64,000 nucleotides of DNA from Miltoncostaea sp963823515 (GTDB taxonomy: Bacteria > Actinomycetota > Thermoleophilia > Miltoncostaeales > Miltoncostaeaceae): contig CAWGMB010000015.1 in the NCBI GenBank assembly GCA_963823515.1, positions 1 to 64,000 on the forward strand. The letters run 5' to 3'. The position numbers and the translations under genes are program-made. Positions 41,216-56,294 of the stretch are shown piece after piece; within the stretch, counting starts at the first letter, position 1, and each line of letters opens with the position of its first letter. The notes under the pieces were generated by a model. The model was not told where the DNA came from. It saw only the letters and a program-made list of their open reading frames with translations, and searched no databases.

Positions 41216-42546
41216 GGCGTCAGCGCGTCAACGATCCCGGCGGCGCGGACGCCGCTCGACACCGCGCCCTCGATCGAGGGGTGCGTCGTGATGTCTCCGG
41301 CGAGGATCAGGTTGTCGACGGCGGTCCGCGCGCCCGGGAGCCGCTCGCGCACCCCGACGAGGGGGCGGAACTGCGCGAAGGGGTGCTCGTAGACGCCGAT
41401 CGGCTCCGCGAGCTCCGCCCAGTCGAAGCGCGGCGCCCAGCGCCGCACGAGGTCGCCGACGGCCTCGACCAGCCCGCCCGCATCCCCACCCCCGGTCGTG
41501 ACACGGGTGGCGAGCAGGATGTGCGGCCCGTCGGTCGCGCCCGGGCGGGTGATGTTGGTGGTCTGGCAGAGCAGGTCGACGCGGGGGGAGCCCGCCACCA
41601 CGGGGGCGGCGTTCAACACGATCGAGCGGCCGCGGTAGAGCGGCCGGCGCAGGGCGAAGGCCGCCGACACCGACGAGGCCGCCTCACGCGGGAGGTGGTC
41701 GGCCGCGGCGGCGTCGAGCGGGCCGAGCAGCTCCCGCGCCACCGGTGCCTCGACGGCGAGCACCACGTTGCGTGCGCTGAACGCCCGCCCGTCGTCGGTC
41801 CGGACGCTCGTGACCCGCCGGCCGTCCGTGCCGGTCTCGAGGGCGACGACGCGCGCGCCGAACTCGACGACGCCGCCGGCCTGTCGCACGGCCGCCGACG
41901 TCCACTCGGCGATCATGCCGAGCCCGTCGCTGGGGATGACCGCCGGCCCGCGCGCCAGCATCGACATCAGGAAGCGGAAGTAGCCCTCGTCGGCCCCGAG
42001 GCTCCGGTCGAGGGTCACCACCCCGAACAGCGGCCGGAAGAAGCGCTCGATCGCGGCGGCCGAGAAGCCGCGGTCGCGAAGGAAGTCCTCCGTCGACCGG
42101 CCGGCTGCGGCCGGCTCGAGCAGCGCGTGGGGAGGGCGGGCCACGACGGAGGCGGCGAGCTTCACGAGCAGCGCGCGGTCGCGCGGCCCGATACCGCCGA
42201 AGCGCAGCGCGCCGAGCTTCGAGGCGCCGAGGCGGTGGGTCTCCCCCGCATCCCCGATGAAGACCGCGCCGCCGTCGATGGGGCGCAGATCCCGGCGCGG
42301 AAGCCCGATGGCCTTCAGGAGGCCGCGCGTCTCGGGATAGGAGCGGAAGAGGACCTGGAAGCCGCGGTCCACCGGGCGCCCGCGATGCCAGACCGTGCGT
42401 GCGCGCCCCCCGGGGGCCTCGTCCGCCTCGAGCACCGTCACCGAGCTCCCGCCCGCCGCCAGCCGCTGCGCGCACGCCAAGCCGGCGATCCCACCGCCGA
42501 CGACGATGCAGTCCAGCTCCTGCCGGGGCGGTCCTGGTTCGGTCAT
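41212..42546 (-). CDS. FAD-dependent amine oxidase / phytoene-desaturase-like oxidoreductase
   Basis: This 444-residue flavoprotein has the N-terminal dinucleotide motif CIVVGGGIAGLACAQRLAAG followed by VLEADEAPGGRARTVW. It ends with the FAD-closing motif LILAGDITTHPSIEGAVSSG. The middle has the hydrophobic cap typical of the amine oxidase/carotenoid desaturase superfamily. Substrate unknown. ATG 42546 is 7 bases from a TACCAT box; an adjacent ATG at 42549 is a less likely start. It leads the xseA-xseB pair by overlap, without obvious functional link. Confidence 0.85.
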   Translation of the reverse strand: MTEPGPPRQELDCIVVGGGIAGLACAQRLAAGGSSVTVLEADEAPGGRARTVWHRGRPVDRGFQVLFRSYPETRGLLKAIGLPRRDLRPIDGGAVFIGDAGETHRLGASKLGALRFGGIGPRDRALLVKLAASVVARPPHALLEPAAAGRSTEDFLRDRGFSAAAIERFFRPLFGVVTLDRSLGADEGYFRFLMSMLARGPAVIPSDGLGMIAEWTSAAVRQAGGVVEFGARVVALETGTDGRRVTSVRTDDGRAFSARNVVLAVEAPVARELLGPLDAAAADHLPREAASSVSAAFALRRPLYRGRSIVLNAAPVVAGSPRVDLLCQTTNITRPGATDGPHILLATRVTTGGGDAGGLVEAVGDLVRRWAPRFDWAELAEPIGVYEHPFAQFRPLVGVRERLPGARTAVDNLILAGDITTHPSIEGAVSSGVRAAGIVDALTP

Positions 42547-42553
42547 CATCGCG

Positions 42554-42559
42554 ATGGTA
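42554..42559 (-). promoter_or_regulatory. -10 box TACCAT, leaderless start of the FAD oxidoreductase
   Basis: TACCAT on the minus strand, 7 bases before ATG 42546 (4 before the adjacent ATG). Confidence 0.45.
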
Positions 42560-42577
42560 CCAGCGACCCCGGAGGCC

Positions 42578-43330
42578 TCAGGGCGCTTTCCCAGCGCCGG
42601 CCACCGCCGGCCCCTGGAGCCCGGCGCAGATCTCCCGGGCACACGCGATGAACGCGCGTGCGGCCGGCGAGAGCGCGCGATCGCGGCGCCACCGCGACAG
42701 CGATCAGGCGGTCTGGCACCTCCCCGCTCATGGGCAGCACCGCCACGCGCGGATCCGCCGGGCGCGCGGCGAGCAGGGACACCAGGGCGGCCGCCATCCC
42801 CGGCCCACGAGGCCCTGGACCGTGCCGTTCTCATCCGAGCGGAGCACCGTCCGCAGCTCGACCCCCTTCCGGCGGACGACCTCATCGGTCCTCTCGCCCG
42901 CCACGCGCGTCCGGAAGCCGATCCCGGGAAGACCGGCCAGATCGCCGAGCGCCGGCGACCCGCCGTCCACGGCCAGCCGATCGTCCGCCGCCACGAGCGG
43001 CAGGTACCGATCGCGCATCAGCTCCACACCCCCGAACGGGCCCTGCGGAAGCGGCAGCACGCTGAATGTCAGCTCCAGCTCCCCCCGCTCGAGCAGATCG
43101 AGCACCTCGCGTTCGGAGCCGGACTCGGTGAGCAACAGCTCCACCCCGAGGCCCCTCGGCGACGAACCCCCGCACGATCCTCACGCCGCGTCGCTCCTTC
43201 GTCCTCGGGCGAACCCTCCGCCGCGCGCGCCCAGCACCTCCCCACGCCACCCGCGAGCGCCGCGCAGCGAACGCCGGCGCTCGACGGGTCCTGCTCGGAG
43301 CCCTGCGGCGCCGCTCGCGCATGAGCGGCT
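42578..43330 (-). pseudogene. Decayed LysR-family transcriptional regulator
   Basis: The C-terminal substrate-binding domain of a LysR protein is spread over three frames. One piece is ELLLTESGSEREVLDLLERG through RSDENGTVQGLVGRG (to about 42800). The next is AAALVSLLAARPADPRVAVL through DRLIAVA (to about 42690). The last is WRRDRALSPAARAFIACARE, ending at TGA 42578. Upstream, pieces such as GFVAEG and an AGR-LLARA-like stretch suggest more shifts. No intact HTH is left before the rRNA terminator. At least three frameshifts point to a true pseudogene. The right limit is approximate. Confidence 0.75.
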
Positions 43331-43385
43331 TGCGCCCCCCGCGCGCGGGGCGCACCGGCCGTCCCCCCGGCCCGTCGACGACGAA

Positions 43386-43407
43386 AGCCGCCGGGAATCC
43401 GACGGCT
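43386..43407 (-). terminator. rRNA operon terminator
   Basis: Minus strand: AGCCGTCGG and CCGGCGGCT form a 9-bp stem (one G-T pair) around a 4-base loop, followed by TTTCGTC. It lies about 25 bases after the 5S gene. Confidence 0.7.
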
Positions 43408-43432
43408 CACGACGCACGACTATTCAAACTAA

Positions 43433-43548
43433 TCCCGGCGGCGACCTACTCTCCCGCGAGTCTTCACTCGGAGTACCATCGGCGCGGAGAGGCTTAACGG
43501 CTCTGTTCGGAATGGGAAGAGGTGTTTCCCTCTCGCTACGACCACCGG
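43433..43548 (-). rRNA. rrf: 5S ribosomal RNA
   Basis: About 116 nt. The minus strand begins CCGGTGGTCGTAGCGAGAGG, contains CCCATTCCGAACAGAGCCG (loop B/C) and ends GTAGGTCGCCGCCGG, whose last bases pair with the start. It follows 23S by about 57 bases. Ends are set to within a few bases. Confidence 0.95.
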
Positions 43549-43562
43549 AAAATCGTGAGGGA

Positions 43563-43586
43563 CGTACCCTCAAGACTGCATAGCGG
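43563..43586 (-). other. 3' arm of the 23S processing stem
   Basis: This arm is complementary to 46615-46638 over 24 positions except for a small internal bulge. The two arms would bring the 23S ends together for RNase III-type cleavage. Confidence 0.75.
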
Positions 43587-43605
43587 CGTCGGTGTGCTCT
43601 TGTGT

Positions 43606-46592
<2,987 letters not shown>

Positions 46593-46902
46593 GATATATA
46601 GAGCACACCTACTGCCGCTATGCAGTTTTCAAGGTACGCGGCGGGCGACGTGCCCACCTGTACGAGAAGATCCCGGCCCCAGGCGTGCGGGCCGCGATCC
46701 CTCAAGACTGAACAGCATTGCCGGCCGGCTCACTCCCCGTGCGTCACGAACCCCTCAGTAGTGTGGGTCCGCACGGATGCTCCGACCAGCGCCAGGTTGT
46801 CAACGTTCTTCTAGGGCTTGGCTCGCTCGAGAGACTCGAGGGAGCTCGACGGTTTCCCGAAGGAATCCGGAGCCCTGGTGACGCTTAGCGTCACTCCCTA
46901 GA
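46593..46902 (-). other. 16S-23S internal transcribed spacer, no tRNA
   Basis: About 310 bases. It holds the 5' arm of the 23S stem (46615-46638) and the 3' arm of the 16S stem (46695-46718). No tRNA-Ile or tRNA-Ala cloverleaf was found, unlike in many bacteria. Confidence 0.8.
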
Positions 46903-48448
<1,546 letters not shown>

Positions 48449-48660
48449 AGAAACTGCTGGAACACGACTCTGGCCGACCCGAGGGCCGGCAGGGATCATG
48501 ATCCAAGTCCGGAGATTGCCGTCGCTCCGAGGAGCTAGGCGATCCGAGCTTTTTGTGTCATCCCGTTCGGTGCGGCTCACGCCGAACCGTTCGATTAGAC
48601 GGGGTTCGTGCAAACCTGGCCATCGTGACCAATGGAGCTCTCGCTCCATGGTCCAGATGC

Positions 48661-48684
48661 ATGCTGTTCAGTTTTCAAGGATCG
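48661..48684 (-). other. 5' arm of the 16S processing stem with boxA-like core
   Basis: Minus strand CGATCCTTGAAAACTGAACA... pairs with 46695-46718. The same internal bulge (TTGAA opposite CTCAAG) occurs in the 23S stem. Confidence 0.75.
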
Positions 48685-48883
48685 AGACGCCTGCAGATGC
48701 AGCCGTCGGATCAGAACCAGATTTCCATCTTCGCGGCCTCCGAGTCTTCCGGAGGCTCCCAGCGCGGGCGCATAGCGCGCCTCTTACGCGGGCGTCTCCA
48801 TCGGATGAAGGTCGAAGAGGTGGAGTCTCAATCGGTTCCCTTGTCCATGCTGGCGGAGCCGTTGCCCCCCCAGCGGTCTTGGG

Positions 48884-48911
48884 AGTATAGCCCCCCCGAA
48901 AGACGAGTCAA
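48884..48911 (-). promoter_or_regulatory. rRNA promoter TTGACT-16-TATACT
   Basis: A near-consensus housekeeping promoter, the strongest seen in the window. -35 TTGACT is at 48906-48911 and -10 TATACT at 48884-48889 (minus strand), with a 16-base spacer rich in G. Confidence 0.85.
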
Positions 48912-48941
48912 GGACGGCTTACGGGAGAATCAGCCTGGGAC

Positions 48942-48957
48942 CCTGACAGGGGTCAGG
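48942..48957 (-). terminator. Hairpin at the tyrS stop
   Basis: CCTGAC (48942-48947) and GTCAGG (48952-48957) pair around a 4-base loop, overlapping the tyrS stop. This is the likely end of the leu-tyrS transcript. Confidence 0.5.
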
Positions 48958-50110
48958 CGGGTGGAAGAAGCCGAGCAAACCGGCGCTTTCCGGCCTTCAG
49001 GACCCTGCCGGCGAGATCGTCGGCGTCGAGGTCGAGCGCGGAGACCGGCTCGCCGTCCAGGCTGACGCCCCCGGCGGCGATCAAGCGCCTCGCCTCGCTG
49101 CGCGAGGCGAGGCCGAGCCCGTCCACCAGGAGCGCCGGCAGATGGACGACCCCCGCCGGCACCCGGACCTCGGGCATCTCGTCCGGCACGCCCCGATCGC
49201 GGACGACGCGGTTGAAGTGCGCCTCGGCCAGGGCGCCGGCGCCGTCTCCGTGGAAGCGGTCGACGATCAGAGCCGCGAGGCGGCGCTTGTCCTCGCCCGG
49301 GTGGCCTGTCGGGGGAGGTGCCGTCGGGGCCAGCAGGCGATACCACTCCCCGAGCACGTCGTCCGGGATCCGCATGGTGCGCCCGAACTGCTCCTCAGGC
49401 GGGTCGGCGACCCCGATCTGGTTGGCGAGCGACTTGCTCATCTTCTGCACGCCGTCCACACCCGGCAGGATGGGCATCGTCATGACGACCTGGGGGGGCT
49501 GGCCGAAGGCGGCCTGGATCTCGCGGCCGAGCATGAGGTTGAAGAGCTGGTCGGTTCCACCGAGCTCGACGTCCGCCTCGACCATCACGGAGTCGTAGGC
49601 CTGCATGAGCGGGTACAGCAGCTCGAGCACGGACACCGGGCGGTCGGCCGCCATCCGCTCGGCGAAGTCGTTGCGGCGCAGCAGCTGGTTGACGGTCGCC
49701 GAGCCGGCGAGGGCGAAGAGCTGCTCCATCCCCATGTCGGCGAACCACTCGCCGTTGGGGCGGATCTCCGTGCGCGCGGGGTCGAGGATGCGAAAGGCCT
49801 GCTCGCGGTAGGACTCGGCGTTGCGCTCGATGTCCTCGCCCCCCAGGACCGGCCGGGTGGAGGTGCGCCCGGACGGATCGCCGACGCGGGCGGTCCAGTC
49901 GCCGATGATCAGCACGGCCAGGTGGCCGGCGTCCTGGAACTCGCGCAGCTTGCCGAGCACGACCGAGTGGCCGAGGTGGATGTCCGGCGCGGTCGGGTCG
50001 ACGCCCAGCTTCACGCGCAGGGGGCGTCCGAGCGCCAGCTTCTGGGCCAGGGCCTCCGGCGGCAGGCAGTTGACGGCGCGGGCGGCGAGCGCCGCGGCGT
50101 CGGCGCTCAC
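48953..50110 (-). CDS. tyrS: Tyrosyl-tRNA synthetase
   Basis: This 385-residue class I synthetase has the HIGH-type motif PDIHLGHSVVLGKL and KMSKS (VQKMSKSLANQIG). A C-terminal S4 domain follows (LGLASRSEARRLIAAGGVSL). GTG 50110 overlaps the mpg stop as GTGA, so it ends a long chain of coupled genes. The rRNA promoter lies about 40 bases after its stop. Confidence 0.96.
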   Translation of the reverse strand: MSADAAALAARAVNCLPPEALAQKLALGRPLRVKLGVDPTAPDIHLGHSVVLGKLREFQDAGHLAVLIIGDWTARVGDPSGRTSTRPVLGGEDIERNAESYREQAFRILDPARTEIRPNGEWFADMGMEQLFALAGSATVNQLLRRNDFAERMAADRPVSVLELLYPLMQAYDSVMVEADVELGGTDQLFNLMLGREIQAAFGQPPQVVMTMPILPGVDGVQKMSKSLANQIGVADPPEEQFGRTMRIPDDVLGEWYRLLAPTAPPPTGHPGEDKRRLAALIVDRFHGDGAGALAEAHFNRVVRDRGVPDEMPEVRVPAGVVHLPALLVDGLGLASRSEARRLIAAGGVSLDGEPVSALDLDADDLAGRVLKAGKRRFARLLPPA

Positions 50111-50712
50111 GCGGGGGCCCGGAAGGGCTTGGAGAGGTACGGCGATCCCGCCAGCCCGAAGCGCCACGGGCGGTCGGCGGCGACCGAGACGCCGATGCGG
50201 GGGCCGCTGACGACCTCGACCGCGCCGGTGCGCCCGCCGAGTGCGACGTGGCCGCCGGACCGCAGGGCGTCGGCCCCGTCGAGGTGGCGGTCGATGGCGA
50301 GGGCCTCGGTGAGCCGGCCGGGGCCCGCGCAGAGCAGCCGGTCGGCGACGCCCCGGCGGCGCGCGCGCATCGCCGGGATGCCGTGGAGCGGCGCCAGGGC
50401 CCGGATCAGCACGGCGGCGCCGCTGCCCTCGGGCTCGCAGACGAGATTGACGCACCAGTGCAGGCCGTACGAGCGGTATACGTAGAGGTGCCCGGGAGGC
50501 CCGAACATCACGAGCGCGCGGCCCTTGGGGCCGCGGAAGCTGTGGGAGGCCGGGTCGTCCTCCTGGTAGCGCTCGGTCTCCACGATGACCCCGCCGACGC
50601 CGTCGACCGTGAGTACGCAGCCCACGAGATCGGGCGCCACCTCGGCCACGGGGCGCGCGAAGAAGTCCCGGTCGAGCCGCACGCCCCCCGAGGGCGGGGC
50701 GACGGCGCTCAC
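50107..50712 (-). CDS. mpg: 3-methyladenine DNA glycosylase (AAG/Mpg family)
   Basis: This 201-residue base-excision repair enzyme removes alkylated purines. Motifs are FFARPVAEVAPDLVGCVL, VETERYQEDDPASHSFRG with the catalytic Glu, and HLYVYRSYGLHWCVNLV. GTG 50712 overlaps the argH stop as GTGA. The argH-mpg-tyrS order recurs in several actinobacteria and some other groups. Confidence 0.94.
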   Translation of the reverse strand: MSAVAPPSGGVRLDRDFFARPVAEVAPDLVGCVLTVDGVGGVIVETERYQEDDPASHSFRGPKGRALVMFGPPGHLYVYRSYGLHWCVNLVCEPEGSGAAVLIRALAPLHGIPAMRARRRGVADRLLCAGPGRLTEALAIDRHLDGADALRSGGHVALGGRTGAVEVVSGPRIGVSVAADRPWRFGLAGSPYLSKPFRAPA

Positions 50713-52091
50713 CACGCCGCCACCCGAGCGCGCGCCGTCTCCAGCTGCTCCACGACGGCCGCGCGGGCGGTGCCGCCGGGCGCGGACTTCGCCTCCACCG
50801 ACGCCTCGGCCGTGAGCGGCGGCAGCGCGACGCCCTCGAGGCCCGCCCCGGCGATCTCGTCCGGGCCGGCCTCCTCGAGGCCGACGCCGCGCTCGAGGCA
50901 GGCGCGCACCAGGAGCCCGACGGCCTCGTGCGCCCGCCGGAAGGGCCAGCCGAGCCGGACCAGGTGGTCGGCGAGATCGGTGGCGGCGAGGAAGCCCCCG
51001 GCGGCGGCCTCCGCCATGCGGTCCCCGCGGAAGCGGGCGCCGGCGATCATCCCGGTCATCGCGGGCACGAGTAGCTCGACGGTGTCGATGGCGTCGAACA
51101 GGTACTCCTTGTCCTCCTGGAGATCCTTGTTGTAGGCGAGCGGCAGACCGGCCAGCGTCCCCAGCAGGCCGACCAGGCCCGACAGCAGGCGCGGGGCCTT
51201 GGCGCGCGCGAGCTCGGCCGCGTCGGGATTCTTCTTCTGCGGGAGCATCGAGGAGCCTGAGGTGAAGGCGTCGTCGAGCTCGACGAAGCCGTACTCGTCG
51301 CCCGCCCACTGGACGATCTCCGCCCCCAGGCGCGAGAGGTGGACCCCCAGCTGGGCCGCGAAGTGCAGGTAGTCGACCAGCGCGTCGCGGCTGCCGACCG
51401 CATCGAGGCTGTTGGGGCTCGGGCGGGCGAAGCCGAGCTCGGCCGCCGTGGCCTCCCGGTCGATCGGGAAGCCGACGCCCGAGAGCGCCCCCGATCCGAG
51501 CGGGCAGTCGGCCGTGGCGTCGATCGCGTGGCCAAGGCGTGCGCGGTCGCGGTCGAGCATCCACACGTACGCGAGCAGGTGGTGGGCCAGCCGCACGGGC
51601 TGCGCGCGCTGGCTGTGGGTGTAGCCGGGCAGCAGCGTGTCGAGGTGGACCTCGGCCTGGGAGAGCAGGGCCTGAGCCAGCTCCGACAGCAGGGCTATCT
51701 GTCCGATGCAGCGCTCGCGCAGGTAGAGCAGCGTGTCGGTGATCACCTGGTCGTTGCGGCTGCGGGCGGTGTGGAGCCGCCGGCCCGCGTCGCCCACGAG
51801 CTCGGTCAGCCGGCGCTCGACGGCCGTGTGGATGTCCTCGTCGCTCGCGCGGAAGGCGAACTCGCCGGTCTCGAGCTCCTGCGCGATCCGGGCGAGCCCG
51901 GAGTCGATGGCCGCCGCGTCCTCGGCCGGGATGATCCCCTGCGCCCCCAGCATGCGGGCGTGGGCCCGCGACGCGGTGACGTCCTGCGGCCACAGGCGCC
52001 GGTCCACCGCCAGCGACGAGTTCAGCCGGTCGAAGGCGTCCGCGGGGCCGGAACCGAACCGCGCCCCCCAGAGGCGGACCGGCTCGGTCAT
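50709..52091 (-). CDS. argH: Argininosuccinate lyase
   Basis: This 460-residue homotetramer is the last step of arginine synthesis. The superfamily signature loop reads SGSSMLPQKKNPDAAEL. Earlier SRNDQVITDTLLYLRE and PGYTHSQRAQPV are typical. ATG 52091 overlaps the DegT stop as ATGA. Other arg genes are not in the window. Confidence 0.96.
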   Translation of the reverse strand: MTEPVRLWGARFGSGPADAFDRLNSSLAVDRRLWPQDVTASRAHARMLGAQGIIPAEDAAAIDSGLARIAQELETGEFAFRASDEDIHTAVERRLTELVGDAGRRLHTARSRNDQVITDTLLYLRERCIGQIALLSELAQALLSQAEVHLDTLLPGYTHSQRAQPVRLAHHLLAYVWMLDRDRARLGHAIDATADCPLGSGALSGVGFPIDREATAAELGFARPSPNSLDAVGSRDALVDYLHFAAQLGVHLSRLGAEIVQWAGDEYGFVELDDAFTSGSSMLPQKKNPDAAELARAKAPRLLSGLVGLLGTLAGLPLAYNKDLQEDKEYLFDAIDTVELLVPAMTGMIAGARFRGDRMAEAAAGGFLAATDLADHLVRLGWPFRRAHEAVGLLVRACLERGVGLEEAGPDEIAGAGLEGVALPPLTAEASVEAKSAPGGTARAAVVEQLETARARVAAW

Positions 52092-53202
52092 GCCCCGAGG
52101 ACGGTGGCGAGGGCCTCGCAGACCTGGGCCACCTGGGACTCCGTCATCTCCGGGAAGAAGGGCAGCGCGATCGTGGACGCGCTGATCGCCTCGGTGACCG
52201 GGAACTCGCCGGGGCCGTGCCCGTGTGCGTCCTGGTAGTAGGGCTGCAGGTGGATGCACGGCAGGTAGGGCTTGGCCGAGATGCCGAGCGCGTCGAGCTT
52301 CCCGATCACCTCGTCGCGGTCGAACCGCGGGTCGAGCCGGGGCGCGTAGACGAACCACGACCTTTGCTGCGGTCCCTCGTACATCGGGGTGACCCCGTCG
52401 ATCTCGGCCGCGCGCGCCTGGTACCAGCCCGCGACCCTCGCGCGGCCGGCCAGCATGTCGGTGAGGCGCTCCAGCTGCGCGACCCCGATGGCGCTGTGCA
52501 CGTCGGAGAGCCGGTAGTTGAAGCCCAGGCGCGAGTGGACGAGCCAGGCCCCGTCGTCGGAGCGCCCCTGGTTGCGCAGGCTCGAGAGCACCCGGGCGAG
52601 CTCGTCGTCGTCGGTGAGCACCACGCCGCCCTCGGCGGTCGTGAGCTGCTTGTTGGCGTAGAAGCCGTAGACGGCCGGGTGTCCGAAGGTGCCCAGCTTG
52701 CGCCCGTCGTAGGAGCCGTCGATCGACTGGCAGGCGTCCTCGACCCGCGCGAGTCCGTGCCTCTCGGCGATCGCGACGAGCGTCGGCACCTCGGCCGGAT
52801 AGCCGAAGATGTCGACGATCAGGATCGCCTTGGTCCGCGGGGTGATCGCGGCCTCGACCGCGGCCGGGTCCATGTTGAAGGTGAGCGGGTCGACCTCCGC
52901 GAAGACCGGCGTCGCGCCGGTGAACAGGATCGCGTTGGCCGAGGCGACGAACGAGAACGACGACGTGATGACCTCGTCGCCCGGGCCGAGGCCGAGCGCG
53001 TGCAGGCACAGGTGCAGACCCGCTGTGCCACTGGAGACGGCCACGGCGTGCTTGACGCCGATCCGCTCGGCCCAGGCCCGCTCGAAGCGCGGCCCCATCG
53101 GGCCGAGCGAGAGCTGGCCCGAGCGCAGCACCTCGTCCACCAGCTCGCGCTCGCGGTCACCGATGACCGGCTTCGCGAGCGGGATGCGCTCCTGCGCTCC
53201 GC

Positions 53203-53206
<4 letters not shown>
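52088..53206 (-). CDS. DegT/DnrJ/EryC1/StrS-family PLP aminotransferase
   Basis: This 372-residue enzyme usually aminates nucleotide sugars. The PLP lysine is in YGFYANKQLTTAEGGVVL, with VEDACQSIDGSYDGRKLG upstream and AVSSGTAGLHLCLHALGLG at the N-terminal side. Its product here is unknown. GTG 53206 overlaps the cimA stop as GTGA. Placement between cimA and argH suggests shared transcription rather than shared pathway. Confidence 0.92.
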
Positions 53207-54795
<1,589 letters not shown>

Positions 54796-54800
54796 GGGGG

Positions 54801-55736
54801 TCAGGGCGAGAGCGTCGAGGCCGGAGCCGACACGTAGTCGAGCCAGCCATCGGAGAACGCGTCGCGGCCCTCGGTTGCGGCGAAGAAGCGGCTCTGCAGG
54901 CGCTGGGTGATCGGTCCCGGGGGGCCGAGCGGGTGCTCGTCGACCTCGTTGATCGGGCAGACCTCTGCGGCGGTTCCGGTGATGAAGACCTCGTCGGCGG
55001 TGTAGAGCTCGCCGCGGGCGACCTCGCGCTCGAGGACCGGGATGCCCTCGTCCCGGGCGAGCGTGATGATGCTCGCCCGGGTGATCCCCTCGAGGATCGA
55101 GGCCTGCACCGGCGGCGTGATGAGCACGCCGTCACGGACCAGGAAGAGGTTCTCGCCGGAGCCGTCGGCCACGTAGCCGGCCTCGTTGAGGAGGATGGCC
55201 TCCTGGTATCCGGCCTTGTGCGTCTCGATCTTCGCGAGGATCGAGTTCAGGTACTGGCCGCCGGCCTTCGCGGTGGCGGGGATGGTCGTGGAGCCGATGC
55301 GCCGCCAGCTGGAGATCTTGGCGCGGATCCCGTCGCGCAGGCCGTCCTCGCCCAGGTAGGCGCCCCATTCCCAGGCCGCGATGGCGACGTCGACCGGGGC
55401 CTCGAGCGGGAACAACCCCATGGTGCCGTAGCCCCGCATCGCGATCGGGCGGATGTAGCACCCGCCCAGGCCGTTGGAGGAGATGACCGCGTGCACCGCG
55501 GCGCGCAGCTCCTCGCGCGAGTACGGCATCGGCATGTGGTACATCGCCGACGAGCGCTCGAGGCGGCCGAGGTGATCGTCGAGCCGGAACACGGCGGTGC
55601 CCTTGTCGGCGGCGTAGGAGCGGATGCCCTCGAAGACCGTGGTGCCGTAGTGCAAGCCGTGCGACAGGACGTGCACCTTGGCATCGGCCCAGTCGACGAG
55701 CTCGCCGTTCATCCAGATCTTCTCGGCTTCCTGCAT
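54801..55736 (-). CDS. ilvE: Branched-chain amino acid aminotransferase
   Basis: This 311-residue fold-type IV PLP enzyme performs the last step for Leu, Ile and Val. It has HGLHYGTTVFEGIRSY, ATAKAGGQYLNSILAKIE with the PLP Lys, and NEAGYVADGSGENLF. ATG 55736 has AAAGGA at suitable distance; a GTG two codons earlier is also possible. It lies 5 bases upstream of cimA. Confidence 0.94.
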   Translation of the reverse strand: MQEAEKIWMNGELVDWADAKVHVLSHGLHYGTTVFEGIRSYAADKGTAVFRLDDHLGRLERSSAMYHMPMPYSREELRAAVHAVISSNGLGGCYIRPIAMRGYGTMGLFPLEAPVDVAIAAWEWGAYLGEDGLRDGIRAKISSWRRIGSTTIPATAKAGGQYLNSILAKIETHKAGYQEAILLNEAGYVADGSGENLFLVRDGVLITPPVQASILEGITRASIITLARDEGIPVLEREVARGELYTADEVFITGTAAEVCPINEVDEHPLGPPGPITQRLQSRFFAATEGRDAFSDGWLDYVSAPASTLSP

Positions 55737-55772
55737 CTTCACGAGTCCTTTGCGACAGCGGGTCGGTCTAGG

Positions 55773-56294
55773 TTACCGGGCGGGTCCAGGGTGGGAGGAC
55801 CCGGGGCGGGGCCGGTTCGACGCCGGTCCGCAGCCGCGGCGGTAGACCATGATCGTGCGCAGGAAGGTGATCACCACGACGCCATCCTGGTTGGAGCCCG
55901 TCGTGCGGACGGCGACGATCCCGACCTGCGGCCGCGAGCGCGAGGGCCGGACGCTGACGACCTCGCTCTCGGAGTAGATCGTGTCGCCCTCGTAGACGGG
56001 GGCGGGAAGCCGCACCTCGTCCCAGCCGAGGTTGGCCATCACGTTCTGGGAGACGTCCGGGACGCTCTGGCCCGTGACCAGCGCGAGAGTGAAGGTGGAG
56101 TCGACGAGGGGGCGGCCGAACTCGGTCCCCGCCGCGTAGTGGCGGTCGAAGTGGATCGGCGCCGTGTTCTGGGTGAGCAGCGTGAACCAGGAGTTGTCCA
56201 CGTCGAGCACGGTGCGCCCGAGGCGGTGGACGTAGACGTCGCCCACCGCGAAGTCCTCGAAGTAGCGCCCCTCCCAGCCCGGGACCTCGGGCAC
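55773..56294 (-). CDS. MaoC-family (hotdog-fold) dehydratase
   Basis: This 173-residue protein has the hydratase-2 signature around NTAPIHFDRHYAAGTEFGRP and GDTIYSESEVVSVRPSRSRP. The family hydrates or dehydrates acyl-CoA-type thioesters. The C terminus is a 20-residue Pro/Arg/Ser extension. GTG 56294 shares one base with the leuB stop. A role in branched-chain metabolism is suggested only by place. Confidence 0.85.
   Translation of the reverse strand: MPEVPGWEGRYFEDFAVGDVYVHRLGRTVLDVDNSWFTLLTQNTAPIHFDRHYAAGTEFGRPLVDSTFTLALVTGQSVPDVSQNVMANLGWDEVRLPAPVYEGDTIYSESEVVSVRPSRSRPQVGIVAVRTTGSNQDGVVVITFLRTIMVYRRGCGPASNRPRPGSSHPGPAR

Larger units (their letters stand above)
48449..48952 (-). promoter_or_regulatory. 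rRNA operon leader and promoter region
   Basis: This 500-base stretch without a protein gene holds the promoter (48884-48911), a leader of about 430 bases and the 5' arm of the 16S processing stem (48661-48684). That arm carries the boxA-like CTTGAAAAC. Confidence 0.7.

Noticed and set aside
46593..46902. Search for tRNA-Ile or tRNA-Ala in the 16S-23S spacer
   Set aside because: No cloverleaf with T-arm GTTCAAATC or a suitable anticodon stem was found; the spacer is explained by the processing stems.
55737..55800. T-box or riboswitch before ilvE
   Set aside because: The gap between the MaoC gene and ilvE is under 40 bases, too short for a T-box, and no specifier or antiterminator sequence was seen.
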